From UPXZ01 sp964634605 (GTDB taxonomy: Bacteria; Bacteroidota; Bacteroidia; Bacteroidales; Paludibacteraceae): 63,665 nucleotides of DNA. The notes below the pieces were generated by a model, which saw only the letters and a list, made by a program, of their open reading frames with translations, made no database searches and was not told the DNA's origin. The stretch spans positions 1 through 63,665 of the forward strand of contig CAZWLJ010000010.1 of assembly GCA_964634605.1 (NCBI GenBank), in the 5' to 3' direction. Shown here piece after piece: positions 31,638 to 40,753 of the stretch (the first letter of the stretch is position 1; every line of letters begins with the position of its first letter). The translations under genes were made by a program, and so were the position numbers.

Positions 31638-32519
31638 ATGAACATTATCGACGGAAAACTAATCTCTCAACAGATCAAATCTGAAATTGCCGAAGAAGTA
31701 AAAGCAATGACTGCTTCCGGAAAACGGGCACCTCATCTGGCTGTAATTATTGTGGGACATGATGGAGGCAGTGAAACTTACGTGGCAAACAAAGTGAAAT
31801 CATGCGAAGAAGTGGGCTTTAAATCTACAAAAATTGCTTTTGAGGACACCATTACGGAAGATGAACTGCTGGCAAAAATTGAAGATTTCAACCAGGATGA
31901 TGGTTTGGATGGATTCATCGTGCAACTTCCGCTTCCAAAACATATTTCGGAACAAAAAGTAATCGAAGCCATTGATTATCGCAAAGACGTGGACGGATTT
32001 CACCCAATCAATATAGGCCGAATTTCCATTGGGTTGCCCTGCTACGTTTCGGCTACACCTTTTGGAATAATGGAATTGCTCAGTCGCTACAAAATCCCAA
32101 CTTCCGGAAAGCATTGTGTGGTAATCGGCAGGAGTAATATAGTTGGGAAACCTGTTGCATCGCTGATGATGCAAAAATCGTATCCCGGGGATTCTACCGT
32201 AACTGTCTGTCACAGCCGCACCCGAAACCTGAAAGAAATCACACTTCAGGCAGATATTATCATTGCCGCGCTCGGAATTCCTGAATTTTTGACCGCTGAC
32301 ATGGTAAAAGAGGGAGCAGTTATCATCGATGTAGGTACCACACGGGTCCCCAGCACCGAAACTAAAAGCGGATTCAGGCTGAAAGGCGATGTGAAATTCA
32401 ACGAGGTAGCACCGAAATGCTCTTATATTACACCCGTACCGGGCGGTGTTGGCCCGATGACGATTGTTTCGCTGCTGAAAAATACGCTGCTGGCGGCAAA
32501 AGGTGAGATATTTAAATAA
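31638..32519 (+). CDS. folD: Bifunctional methylenetetrahydrofolate dehydrogenase / cyclohydrolase
   Basis: The 293-residue cytoplasmic enzyme interconverts methylene-, methenyl- and formyl-tetrahydrofolate. Visible motifs are GGSETYVANKVKSCEEVG (catalytic Lys region, near residue 50), LDGFIVQLPLPKH, KDVDGFHPINIG, the NAD(P) motif VVIGRSNIVGKPVA and the C-terminal PVPGGVGPMTI. An ATG at 31629 sits directly against the AGGAGG at 31623-31628, whereas the ATG at 31638 leaves a 9-nt spacing, so I favour 31638 (MNIIDGK). Confidence 0.96.
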   Translation: MNIIDGKLISQQIKSEIAEEVKAMTASGKRAPHLAVIIVGHDGGSETYVANKVKSCEEVGFKSTKIAFEDTITEDELLAKIEDFNQDDGLDGFIVQLPLPKHISEQKVIEAIDYRKDVDGFHPINIGRISIGLPCYVSATPFGIMELLSRYKIPTSGKHCVVIGRSNIVGKPVASLMMQKSYPGDSTVTVCHSRTRNLKEITLQADIIIAALGIPEFLTADMVKEGAVIIDVGTTRVPSTETKSGFRLKGDVKFNEVAPKCSYITPVPGGVGPMTIVSLLKNTLLAAKGEIFK

Positions 32520-32543
32520 TCAGAATACAATTTACCGGGAAAT

Positions 32544-32580
32544 ATCCTGCAGGGTTAAATACTTTTGCAGGATTTTTTTT
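32544..32580 (+). terminator. folD terminator
   Basis: The stem ATCCTGCA (32544-32551) with TGCAGGAT (32566-32573) is followed by a run of T residues. Confidence 0.85.
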
Positions 32581-32691
32581 CGAATTACATGAATTATAAA
32601 TCGTCATTAAAAATAACTGAAGCAAAAGTTTCCTTCCATTGTATTTCGGTTATTTATTTCTATGTTTGTATATCATAAAATCACTAATCTT

Positions 32692-33156
32692 ATGGCATCA
32701 AAACCAACAACTCCCGAACAATACGTTGCAGAACTTCCGGAAGATAGAAGAGAAGCTATAGAGCAACTGCGAAAAGTAATAAAAGAAAATCTGCCTGAAG
32801 GCTACGAAGAAGAAATCAGCTATGGAATGATAGGTTATGTGGTTCCGTTTTCCATTTATCCGGCCGGTTACGCTGTGAAACCCAAAGTTCCTCTGCCGCT
32901 AATGAATCTGGCTTCGCAGAAAAACCATGTAGCGCTGTATCACATGGCCGTGTACGCTGTACCCGGTATTGCCGAATGGTTTGAAGCCGAATATCCGAAG
33001 CATTGTAAAACAAAACTGGATATGGGAAAAGGATGCATCCGCTTTAAGAAAATGGAGGATATCCCGTATGATCTGATTGGAGAATTAGCCCGCAAAGTGG
33101 ATGTCGCGACATGGATTAATACGTACGAAAACGTGGTGAGACGACCCAAAAAGTAG
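32692..33156 (+). CDS. DUF1801 / YdhG-like protein
   Basis: The 154-residue cytoplasmic protein matches the DUF1801 (YdhG/YobT-like) family: TPEQYVAELPEDRREAIEQLRKVI, EEEISYGMIGYVVPFSIYPAGY, and a C-terminal helix in IPYDLIGELARKVDVATWI. The fold is found in Fe-transport-associated and stress proteins of unknown biochemistry. Start 32692 (MASKPTTPEQ) is chosen over 32662 because the family begins there. It is an orphan gene convergent with the haemolysin-III-like gene. Confidence 0.87.
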   Translation: MASKPTTPEQYVAELPEDRREAIEQLRKVIKENLPEGYEEEISYGMIGYVVPFSIYPAGYAVKPKVPLPLMNLASQKNHVALYHMAVYAVPGIAEWFEAEYPKHCKTKLDMGKGCIRFKKMEDIPYDLIGELARKVDVATWINTYENVVRRPKK

Positions 33157-33158
33157 TT

Positions 33159-33815
33159 CTACAACGGAATAAGCCACGCTGCATAGATGTGGCTCATCAG
33201 TCCGAAGAGTACGAAAACATGGAAAACAGCGTGAACAAATTCATGTTTGGCAAGGGCGTAAATTACAGCTCCGGCTATATAAAAAACACCTCCTGTCAGT
33301 ACCCATAGTAACACGTTCATGCAATTCAAAGCAGTGGCCACCTCGGTGGAAGGCTTGATGGCAATGACGATAATCATGCCCATAAGTACGTACGAGGCTG
33401 TTTTCAGATGGCTGTTGGCTTTCAGGGTGCCAAAGTTGAAACCGATGCCGGTGAGTGCAATCAGCCACACCAGGATGAAGATTCCCCAGCCCCAGTAGCC
33501 TTCGTTGCGAAGAAGTATCAGTGTGAATGGTGAGTAGCTGCCCGCAATCAGCACATAAATACTTCCGTGATCAAGATGACGCAGCCATTTCTTGGTGCGG
33601 GGAGTCTGCACATAATGATAAACAGTAGAAGCAGTCATGCAAACAATCATACCGAAGCCAAATACCGCAAAAGCTATTACAGCCCATTTGTTTTGAAATG
33701 CTACTGCTTTCTGTATGAGCAGGAAAGTACCGGTTACTCCTATCAAAACCCCGGTTAAATGGCTTATCCAGTTGGCTTTTTCCTCACGTCTGGTATAAAA
33801 TTTGGTTTGTTCCAT
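33159..33815 (-). CDS. Haemolysin III / PAQR-family membrane protein
   Basis: This 218-residue protein has seven predicted membrane helices. The PAQR/hemolysin III signatures are EKANWISHLTGVLIG, MTASTVYHYVQTPRTKKWLRHLDHGSIYVLIAGSYSPF and HAVFHVFVLFGLMSHIYA, the conserved His and Asp residues being a probable zinc site. Bacterial members are linked to membrane-fluidity homeostasis; toxin activity is doubtful despite the name. The stop lies 2 bp from the end of the convergent DUF1801 gene. Confidence 0.92.
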   Translation of the reverse strand: MEQTKFYTRREEKANWISHLTGVLIGVTGTFLLIQKAVAFQNKWAVIAFAVFGFGMIVCMTASTVYHYVQTPRTKKWLRHLDHGSIYVLIAGSYSPFTLILLRNEGYWGWGIFILVWLIALTGIGFNFGTLKANSHLKTASYVLMGMIIVIAIKPSTEVATALNCMNVLLWVLTGGVFYIAGAVIYALAKHEFVHAVFHVFVLFGLMSHIYAAWLIPL

Positions 33816-33886
33816 TTGAAAATATTAATGCTTCAAAATTACAGTTTTTCACCCGAACTTCAACTGTTTTTCTGAAATCATATTTG

Positions 33887-33894
33887 TATTTTTG
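33887..33894 (+). promoter_or_regulatory. Bacteroidota -7 element (TATTTTTG)
   Basis: A TAnnTTTG match 57 bp before the start at 33951. Confidence 0.5.
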
Positions 33895-33950
33895 CATTCG
33901 TATTTTTTTATGAAATAATTTTTATAACCTGAATTCAGACAAATTTACCA

Positions 33951-34370
33951 ATGAGATTTCATAATGTACGTATTTACCGGGTAAACTTCGGCAATTTTAA
34001 AAAAGGGGCGGCGCTTACAATTCCCCGGATAGGAATTTTTGTCGGAAAAGGGATGGAAAACGATCTGAATTTGCTTCGTCATGAATTCGGACACATACTT
34101 CAGTTTCGAAAGTGGGGTTTCTGGTTTTTCTGGAGGCATATTGCCAAAACGAGTCTGGACAGTGCTCATGCTTCGCGAAAAAGCCATCGTAAACATCAGC
34201 ATACCTGGACCGAGTGGTCGGCCAACCGTCTTTCATACAACTATTTCAACTGTCCGGATGACTGGAATTTCAGACGATTTCCGATTCATCCTGATACCGA
34301 AGACCATTATTCCAAACCTGAATTTGCCCGTAATAACGATGAATTTATCAGTGGATGGCTGGAAGCCTGA
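33951..34370 (+). CDS. Small HExxH-containing protein, Bacteroidota family
   Basis: The 139-residue protein contains RHEFGHILQ (HEFGH, residues 46-50), a zincin-type HExxH site, followed at about 30 residues by HTWTEWSANRLSYNYF, whose glutamate could be the third ligand. It has no signal peptide, so it should be cytoplasmic or peripheral. Similar small proteins are scattered in Bacteroidales as hypothetical proteins. Proteolytic activity is unproven, as the domain is much shorter than typical metallopeptidases. Confidence 0.7.
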   Translation: MRFHNVRIYRVNFGNFKKGAALTIPRIGIFVGKGMENDLNLLRHEFGHILQFRKWGFWFFWRHIAKTSLDSAHASRKSHRKHQHTWTEWSANRLSYNYFNCPDDWNFRRFPIHPDTEDHYSKPEFARNNDEFISGWLEA

Positions 34371-34392
34371 GGTGTCAGTGATATTTTCTTTA

Positions 34393-34437
34393 TAAAAACA
34401 ACAGCCTGCCGGAATTTCCTGCAGGCTGTTGTTTTTA
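34393..34437. terminator. Bidirectional terminator
   Basis: Perfect 17-bp inverted repeat (34393-34409 and 34421-34437) with A and T runs at the outer ends, between the convergent HExxH gene and rho. Confidence 0.92.
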
Positions 34438-34455
34438 TCAGGTGCTGTGAATCGG

Positions 34456-36336
34456 TTACTCCCGGTTCATCGAAATCAGAAATTCTTCGTTGTTTTCGGT
34501 TCGTTCTATCCGGTCTTTCAAAAATTCCATGGCTTCAACAGAGTTCATGTCGGCAAGATTACGACGCAGAATCCACATGCGGTTCAGGGTGTCTTTGTCC
34601 AGCAGCAGGTCGTCACGGCGTGTGCTCGATGCCATAATATCCACAGATGGAAAAATACGTTTGTTGGAAAGTTTGCGGTCGAGCTGTAGTTCCATATTGC
34701 CGGTTCCTTTGAATTCTTCGAAAATCACTTCATCCATTTTAGAGCCTGTCTCTGTTAAAGCAGTGGCTATGATGGTGAGGCTTCCGCCGTTTTCGATGTT
34801 ACGTGCGGCTCCGAAGAATCGTTTGGGTTTGTGAAGTGCATTGGCATCCACCCCACCGGAAAGTACCTTGCCCGAAGCGGGCGAAACGGTGTTGTAGGCC
34901 CTTGCCAGACGGGTAATGGAATCGAGCAGGATTACTACGTCCTGTCCGCATTCTACCATGCGTTTTGCTTTTTCATGTACCATGCTGGCAATTTTCACGT
35001 GGCGTTCGGCCGGTTCATCGAAGGTGGATGAAATAACTTCTGCTTTAACGCTGCGAGCCATGTCGGTCACTTCTTCGGGGCGTTCGTCTATCAGCAGTAT
35101 AATCATGTATACTTCGGGATGATTTGCCGCGATTGCGTTGGCTATTTCTTTGAGCAATACGGTTTTACCTGTTTTGGGCTGTGCCACAATGAGTCCGCGT
35201 TGACCTTTGCCGATGGGGCAGAAAAGATCCACTATGCGGGTAGAAAGTGTATCGTTTTTACCGCTGTTCAGTGTGAATTTTTCTTCGGGGAAAAGAGGAA
35301 TCAGGTGTTCGAATGGTACACGGTCGCGCACGTAAGCCGGGTCGCGGCCATTAATTTTCGAAACACGTATGAGTGGAAAGTATTTTTCGCCTTCTTTCGG
35401 TGGCCGGATGGCTCCTTTCACCGTATCACCGGTTTTCAGGCCGAAAAGTTTGATTTGCGATTGCGAAACGTAAATATCATCGGGTGATGAGAGGTAGTTG
35501 TAATCGGGTGAACGAAGGAATCCGTAACCATCCTGCAGAATTTCAAGTGTTCCGGTGCCTTCGAGTACTTCTTCAAAATCAAACTGCTTTTCGGGTCGCG
35601 GATTGAATTTCACCCGGTTTCCGTTACCCTGATTTTCTCTTTGATTCTTGTTGGTGTGTTGTGGTTGTTCCTCTTTTTCGGTAATAATTTCCGTTAAATC
35701 TTCTTCTGCTGTTATTTCCGGAAGTAAATCCTGGTCTGTAATTACAACTTTTTCTTCTTTTTCGGGCTGGTGTATTTTTTTTACCGGAGGAGCAATTTTT
35801 GATTTTTTATTTTCCTCTGCTTTAGGCATTTCCGGTTTTACTTCCGATTGCGGATCTTCATTTTTCGCCGAAGGGAGTTCTTCTTTTTTTACAGGCACTT
35901 TTTTCGGTTTTGCAGTCTGCTTTTTTTTGCCTGATTCCTGTTTCGAAGCGGGAGCTGATTCTGCTTTCGGCGCCTCGTTTTTTACAGGTTCGGGTTTTAC
36001 GGTTTCTGCTTTTTCAGGAGCCGGTGCGGGTGTTTTGTCAGCAGCTTCAGGAGCAGGTTGGTTTTGAGTCACATTTTCGGGTTTTCGGGTTGAGAACACC
36101 TTCTTATCATCGGATTTTTTGGATATGATTCGCATCCGTTTTCTTTTGGTATTGTCATTCGATTCCGAAACGGATGATTTTTCCTGCGCATTAACTACTG
36201 CCTGCTGGTCTAAAATTTCGTAAACGAGTTTGTCCTTGGTAATGGAATTAGGAACTTTTAAATCCATTTTGTTAGCGATTTCTTTCAATTCAGAAAGGTC
36301 TTTCGCATTCAGTTGCAAAATATTGTAATTTGTCAT
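34456..36336 (-). CDS. rho: Transcription termination factor Rho with long low-complexity insert
   Basis: The 626-residue hexameric RNA helicase starts with the Rho N-terminal helix bundle (LNAKDLSELKEIANKM, residues 8-50). Residues about 60-250 are a Lys/Pro/Glu/Ala-rich disordered stretch. The cold-shock-like RNA-binding domain (GTLEILQDGYGFLRSPDYNYL) and the ATPase core with P-loop AQPKTGKTVLL, LIDERPEEVTDM and the Q-loop region follow. The insert makes it roughly 200 residues longer than E. coli Rho; such inserts occur in Bacteroidota, where one has been linked to condensate formation. A minus-strand TACTTTTG element lies at 36461-36468. Confidence 0.96.
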   Translation of the reverse strand: MTNYNILQLNAKDLSELKEIANKMDLKVPNSITKDKLVYEILDQQAVVNAQEKSSVSESNDNTKRKRMRIISKKSDDKKVFSTRKPENVTQNQPAPEAADKTPAPAPEKAETVKPEPVKNEAPKAESAPASKQESGKKKQTAKPKKVPVKKEELPSAKNEDPQSEVKPEMPKAEENKKSKIAPPVKKIHQPEKEEKVVITDQDLLPEITAEEDLTEIITEKEEQPQHTNKNQRENQGNGNRVKFNPRPEKQFDFEEVLEGTGTLEILQDGYGFLRSPDYNYLSSPDDIYVSQSQIKLFGLKTGDTVKGAIRPPKEGEKYFPLIRVSKINGRDPAYVRDRVPFEHLIPLFPEEKFTLNSGKNDTLSTRIVDLFCPIGKGQRGLIVAQPKTGKTVLLKEIANAIAANHPEVYMIILLIDERPEEVTDMARSVKAEVISSTFDEPAERHVKIASMVHEKAKRMVECGQDVVILLDSITRLARAYNTVSPASGKVLSGGVDANALHKPKRFFGAARNIENGGSLTIIATALTETGSKMDEVIFEEFKGTGNMELQLDRKLSNKRIFPSVDIMASSTRRDDLLLDKDTLNRMWILRRNLADMNSVEAMEFLKDRIERTENNEEFLISMNRE

Positions 36337-36460
36337 ATAAGTATGAAAATAAGACGAATGGAGAGAATACCCTGTTGTTGAGGGAAAAATAACTTGTTAG
36401 TTGAAAATTGCTGTGAACTTTTCGGTCGGACGACTGAAAATGTATTTCGTATTTACGCTG

Positions 36461-36468
36461 CAAAAGTA
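36461..36468 (-). promoter_or_regulatory. Bacteroidota -7 element for rho (TACTTTTG)
   Basis: A minus-strand TAnnTTTG match 124 bp upstream of the rho start, leaving room for a long leader. Confidence 0.55.
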
Positions 36469-36519
36469 CAACTATTTTTGATTTTGTACAAATTGTTAGC
36501 CTAATATCCGTGTTTTTTA

Positions 36520-37860
36520 TCAGCAGATGCTATTTTTATAACATATTTCGGCTATTTTATGGGTTTTTTCAGTTATCCTGAAGCGGTTATCGGTTCGCAA
36601 TCCGATTATCCAAACGATTTTTCCGCCTGAAGTAAGAATCCAGGCTTTTCTTTTCTGAATAAGGCTTAGCTTGGAATTGATGAAAAAATCGCTTACTTTC
36701 TTGCTGCGGTTCATCCCGAAAGGCTGAAATGTGTCTCCTTCCCGCCATCTCCTGACAGTGAGCGGGTAGGTAAGCTGTTCGGCATCAATATGTATCTTGT
36801 CGGTGGTTTTTGAAATTTCAAATCCGGGATGATTGGTCAGAATCCTGAATGTAAGGTGAACAGGCACAGTAATTTCCGGAGTGTTTTCGGCAATAATATA
36901 CTCAGCCTCATTTTCTGATTCGGTTTTGTGGATAATAAGATGATTTCTGTCTTTCAGCAGCGAATGAGTCGGTGAACTGAATCTCAATCCTGATGCAGTG
37001 TCAAGCCCCTGAAAAACGTCTTCAACGGTATCGCTGTTGAAGTTGTACGAACTCAGTATTTCGTACAACACAGTCATCACATCCGCTTGTTTCCTGAGTT
37101 CGGGAATGTTGATAAACAGGCTGCCGTCTTTTTCCGAAACGATTTTTTCACGTATTTCCTCAATTTTCCGGTTGTATATTTCCCGTGTTCCCCTGAGCCG
37201 GATTATGTTTTCGTAAAGTGTCTGACTCACAGACGGATTGATGGATGAAAGTAACGGGATTACCTGATTACGGATTTTATTACGGCTGTAATCGATCGAA
37301 TCATTCGTGGAATCAAACACGTACTGTAAGTTGCAGTTTCGGGCATACTGTTCAATTTCCTGGCGCGGGCAGCAGAGCATCGGACGAACAATCATACCGT
37401 TTTTGGCATCGATGCCGGTCAATCCTTTCAGCCCGGTACCTCTTACAAGGTTCAGCAGAAATGTTTCGATGGAGTCGTCGGCATGGTGAGCCACAGCTAT
37501 GGAAGCTGAACGGGTTTCTACGGCAGTTTTTTCAAACCACCGGTAACGAAGTTCCCTGGCTGCCATTTCTATTGAAATCTTATTGCTTCGGGCGTATCCG
37601 GTAGTGTCAAAATCAACTTTTCTGTATAAAATACCATAATTCTTTGCCAGATTTTCAACAAATTTCTCGTCGCGGTCCGATTCAGCGCCCCGCAGATGAA
37701 AATTGCAGTGAGCAGCAATGCACTGGTAACCCGATTGCAGAAGGATATGAAGTAAAACTACGGAATCAATACCACCGCTCACACCCACCAGAACCCGTTC
37801 ACCGGGCACAAACAGTTGATTTGAGCGGATAAATTCCTGAACTTTTTTGAGTGTTTCCAT
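36520..37860 (-). CDS. tilS: tRNA(Ile)-lysidine synthetase
   Basis: The 446-residue enzyme converts the wobble cytidine of the AUA-reading tRNA-Ile to lysidine. The PP-loop is VLVGVSGGIDSVVLLH (residues about 20-35), followed by AVAHHADDSIETFLLNLVRGTG. A C-terminal TilS domain has VRRWREGDTFQPFGM and KKVSDFFINSKL. The start at 37860 (METLKKVQ) fits the family; a start at 37893 would place the promoter inside the gene. It is divergent from folC with back-to-back -7 elements. Confidence 0.95.
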   Translation of the reverse strand: METLKKVQEFIRSNQLFVPGERVLVGVSGGIDSVVLLHILLQSGYQCIAAHCNFHLRGAESDRDEKFVENLAKNYGILYRKVDFDTTGYARSNKISIEMAARELRYRWFEKTAVETRSASIAVAHHADDSIETFLLNLVRGTGLKGLTGIDAKNGMIVRPMLCCPRQEIEQYARNCNLQYVFDSTNDSIDYSRNKIRNQVIPLLSSINPSVSQTLYENIIRLRGTREIYNRKIEEIREKIVSEKDGSLFINIPELRKQADVMTVLYEILSSYNFNSDTVEDVFQGLDTASGLRFSSPTHSLLKDRNHLIIHKTESENEAEYIIAENTPEITVPVHLTFRILTNHPGFEISKTTDKIHIDAEQLTYPLTVRRWREGDTFQPFGMNRSKKVSDFFINSKLSLIQKRKAWILTSGGKIVWIIGLRTDNRFRITEKTHKIAEICYKNSIC

Positions 37861-37892
37861 CGTTTTACTTACTTTTGCGTAATTTGTTCTCA

Positions 37893-37913
37893 CAAAGATA
37901 AAAAATACTTTTG
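37893..37913. promoter_or_regulatory. Back-to-back -7 elements for tilS and folC
   Basis: TATCTTTG on the minus strand (37893-37900) for tilS and TACTTTTG on the plus strand (37906-37913) for folC are only 5 bp apart. The two promoters must overlap, so the polymerases probably compete. Confidence 0.6.
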
Positions 37914-37981
37914 AAATTAGTTTGGAAAAATACTTTTCAGGTGTTTTCTCCTCCTTTTGTTCAGTTTTTCGGAAATAAATA

Positions 37982-39262
37982 ATGAATTACAACGAAACCA
38001 TTCAATACCTTTACGACCGCCTGCCGGTGTTTCATCAAATAGGTGCAGCAGCCTATAAACCTGGTCTGGACAACTCCTCCGCGATGATGAAAATGCTGGG
38101 CAATCCGCAAAACAGGTATAAAACCATTCACGTTGCCGGAACAAACGGCAAAGGCTCTGTTTCGCATTTTCTGGCAGCCATTCTCCAGTCGGCAGGCTAT
38201 AAAACCGGACTGTACACATCGCCCCATCTGGTGGATTTTGGAGAAAGAATCCGGGTGGATGGCAGCAAAGTCAGACAGCAGTTTGTGATTGACTTCGTGG
38301 AAAAGAACAAATCGCTGTTTGATGATATTCAGCCTTCGTTTTTCGAAGCGACGATGGCGCTTGCATTTGATTATTTCGCTCATCAGAAAGTGGACATAGC
38401 TGTTGTTGAAGTGGGGCTGGGCGGCAGACTGGACAGTACGAATATCATTCATCCCGAACTTTCGGTAATTACCAATATCAGTTTTGATCACATGCAGTTT
38501 CTGGGCGAAACGTTACCTCAGATTGCTTCCGAAAAGGCAGGTATCATCAAACAGGCAACTCCGGTTGTTATCGGCGAAACTTTGCCGGAAACGAAACCTG
38601 TTTTTTTACAGCAATCGGAATCGGTTAATGCACCGGTATTTTTTGCCGAAGAAGAACAGCAGGTGAGTTACATCAGGTATGAGAACGATAAAATGCTGGT
38701 GAAAACATCAGCATTCGGAGAAATGGAAATAGGTCTTAACGGAATGTATCAGCTGAAAAACGTGGCAACCGTATTGGAAGCAGTCATCCGGCTCCGGAAT
38801 CAGGGCTTTAATATTTCCGAACAAAGCATCCGGCGGGGATTGAGCGAAGTAGTATCGCTCACAGGTTTGCAGGGCAGATGGCAGGTGGTGAGCAATCATC
38901 CGAAAATAGTACTGGATACCGGGCACAACAAGGCTGGTTTTGAGTACATTGTAAAGCAACTTCAGGTGCAAAACTTCAGGCTGCTTCATGTGGTTTTTGG
39001 AATGGTCAATGATAAGGACATTTCCGGTGTGTTGAGTTTATTGCCCGCCGATGCCCGCTATTATTTCACAGCTGCACGTACCAATCGCGCTTTATCGCCC
39101 GGCGAACTGAAAAAACAAGCTGAAAAATACGGACTGAAAGGACAGGAATACGAATCGGTGGCATCTGCTGTGAAATCAGCCATCCAGAATGCCGGAACCG
39201 ATGATTTTATCTACATCGGAGGGAGTAATTTTGTGGTGGGAGAGGCATTGGAATTTTTCTGA
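37982..39262 (+). CDS. folC: Folylpolyglutamate synthase / dihydrofolate synthase
   Basis: The 426-residue Mur-ligase-like enzyme has P-loop VAGTNGKGSVSHFLAAIL (residues about 47-64), EVGLGGRLDSTN, ITNISFDHMQFLG and the C-terminal domain with LDTGHNKAGFEYIVKQL. It adds glutamates to folates and may also make dihydrofolate from dihydropteroate, as in most bacteria with a single FolC. Length and start are typical. It supports the one-carbon theme with folD about 6 kb upstream, but it is not in the same operon. Confidence 0.95.
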   Translation: MNYNETIQYLYDRLPVFHQIGAAAYKPGLDNSSAMMKMLGNPQNRYKTIHVAGTNGKGSVSHFLAAILQSAGYKTGLYTSPHLVDFGERIRVDGSKVRQQFVIDFVEKNKSLFDDIQPSFFEATMALAFDYFAHQKVDIAVVEVGLGGRLDSTNIIHPELSVITNISFDHMQFLGETLPQIASEKAGIIKQATPVVIGETLPETKPVFLQQSESVNAPVFFAEEEQQVSYIRYENDKMLVKTSAFGEMEIGLNGMYQLKNVATVLEAVIRLRNQGFNISEQSIRRGLSEVVSLTGLQGRWQVVSNHPKIVLDTGHNKAGFEYIVKQLQVQNFRLLHVVFGMVNDKDISGVLSLLPADARYYFTAARTNRALSPGELKKQAEKYGLKGQEYESVASAVKSAIQNAGTDDFIYIGGSNFVVGEALEFF

Positions 39263-39313
39263 AAATATACAGGAAATGAAAATTTTTATTACACGAAATC
39301 ATATGAAAATCTG

Positions 39314-39321
39314 TATTTTTG
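39314..39321 (+). promoter_or_regulatory. Bacteroidota -7 element (TATTTTTG)
   Basis: A TAnnTTTG match 55 bp before the DUF1080 lipoprotein start. Confidence 0.5.
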
Positions 39322-39375
39322 TTTTCTGATACTTACTGATGAAATGAATAATAAAATAAGATAAATCAAATTTTT

Positions 39376-40641
39376 ATGAAACTGAAAACATCATTTTTAA
39401 TCTTTATGACAGGCCTTTTAGTAAGTTCATGCGCCACTACATCACACAACAAACTCACCAAAGCTGAAAAAAGCGAAGGCTGGCAGCTTTTATTTGACGG
39501 CACGACGCTCAACGGCTGGCGCGATTACAACGGCAGCAAACTCACAGCTCCCTGGTTTGCAGCCGATGGTACTATTCAGGCCAAAGGTGGCGGAGGCGAT
39601 GCTCACGGATATATCGTGACCGAAAAAAACTACGAAAATTTTGATCTGATCTGGGACTGGAAAATAGCTCAGGGAGGCAATAGCGGAATGCTCTATCACG
39701 TGGTGGAAAATCCTGTTTTCAAGGTTCCCTATGTTACCGGACCGGAATATCAGCTGATAGATAATATCGGTTTTCCCGAAAAACTCGAGGAATGGCAAAA
39801 AACGGCCGCCGATTATGCAATGCATGTGGCTGATCCTTCGAAACTTAAAATCAAACCTGCCGGTGAATGGAACACATCCCGTATCCTGTTCGATAATGGT
39901 CACGTGGAGCACTGGCTGAATGGCGAAAAAGTGGTGGAGTTCGAAGCCTGGACTGAAGACTGGTTTACCCGCAAGCACAGCGGTAAGTGGGATAATGCAC
40001 CTGAATACGGGCTGGCACGCAAAGGCGTGATTTGCCTGCAGGATCATGGCTCGGCAGCCTGGTTCCGCAATATGAAAGTCAGGGAACTTCCACGAAAATC
40101 AAAGGAAGTCAGCCTGTTTAATGGCAAAGATCTGACCGGATGGGAAGTATATGGCACCGAAAAATGGTATGTAAACGATGGTGATCTGGTATGCGAAAGC
40201 GGACCCGATAAGAAATACGGATATCTGGCAACACGCGAATATTACGATAATTTTGATCTCACGCTTGAGTTCAGGCAGGAGGCAGATGGCAACTCGGGAG
40301 TATTTTTCCGTTCATTTATCGAACCGGATGTGAAAGTTAACGGCTGGCAGGTGGAAGTAGCTCCCAAAGGCAATGATACCGGAGGAATATACGAATCATA
40401 TGGCCGTGGATGGCTGGTTCAGATTCCGGATGAAAAGGAAAATATACTGAAAGAAAAGGAATGGAACACCCTGCGAATCCGTGTGGAAGGTGATAATGTA
40501 AAAACCTGGCTGAACGGTGTGGAAATGGTAAATATGACCGATAAAAAAACAGGAAAAGCGCAAGGAAGAATAGCGTTGCAAATACACGACGGGGGCGGTA
40601 TCAAAGTGCGCTGGAGAAATATCAATCTGAAAACGCTCTGA
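39376..40641 (+). CDS. Lipoprotein with two DUF1080 (3-keto-disaccharide hydrolase-like) domains
   Basis: The 421-residue product has a lipobox (FMTGLLVSSC, Cys20) and two copies of DUF1080 (about residues 35-235 and 245-421). Repeats of the family pattern are LFDGTTLNGWRDYNG with GNSGMLYHVVE, and LFNGKDLTGWEVYG with GNSGVFFRSF. DUF1080 proteins have a concanavalin-like fold; relatives cleave or bind 3-keto-glycosides, and many are exported in Bacteroidota and Planctomycetes. It has no SusC/SusD or oxidoreductase neighbours, so its sugar substrate is unknown. Confidence 0.9.
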   Translation: MKLKTSFLIFMTGLLVSSCATTSHNKLTKAEKSEGWQLLFDGTTLNGWRDYNGSKLTAPWFAADGTIQAKGGGGDAHGYIVTEKNYENFDLIWDWKIAQGGNSGMLYHVVENPVFKVPYVTGPEYQLIDNIGFPEKLEEWQKTAADYAMHVADPSKLKIKPAGEWNTSRILFDNGHVEHWLNGEKVVEFEAWTEDWFTRKHSGKWDNAPEYGLARKGVICLQDHGSAAWFRNMKVRELPRKSKEVSLFNGKDLTGWEVYGTEKWYVNDGDLVCESGPDKKYGYLATREYYDNFDLTLEFRQEADGNSGVFFRSFIEPDVKVNGWQVEVAPKGNDTGGIYESYGRGWLVQIPDEKENILKEKEWNTLRIRVEGDNVKTWLNGVEMVNMTDKKTGKAQGRIALQIHDGGGIKVRWRNINLKTL

Positions 40642-40662
40642 GAAAATTCAGACAATCCAACA

Positions 40663-40698
40663 CACTGCTGCCGGAGTCCTGAAACTCCGGCAGTAGTG
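40663..40698. terminator. Strong hairpin without a T-run
   Basis: A 15-bp stem (40663-40677 with 40684-40698, one mismatch) lies between the convergent DUF1080 and biotin-carrier genes. With no T-run it may be a transcript-stabilising hairpin or Rho-dependent site. Confidence 0.55.
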
Positions 40699-40753
40699 CG
40701 TTATAGCAGTTTTGTGAATCTGAAAAATTAATTTTCGAAATTTGTAAAATCAG

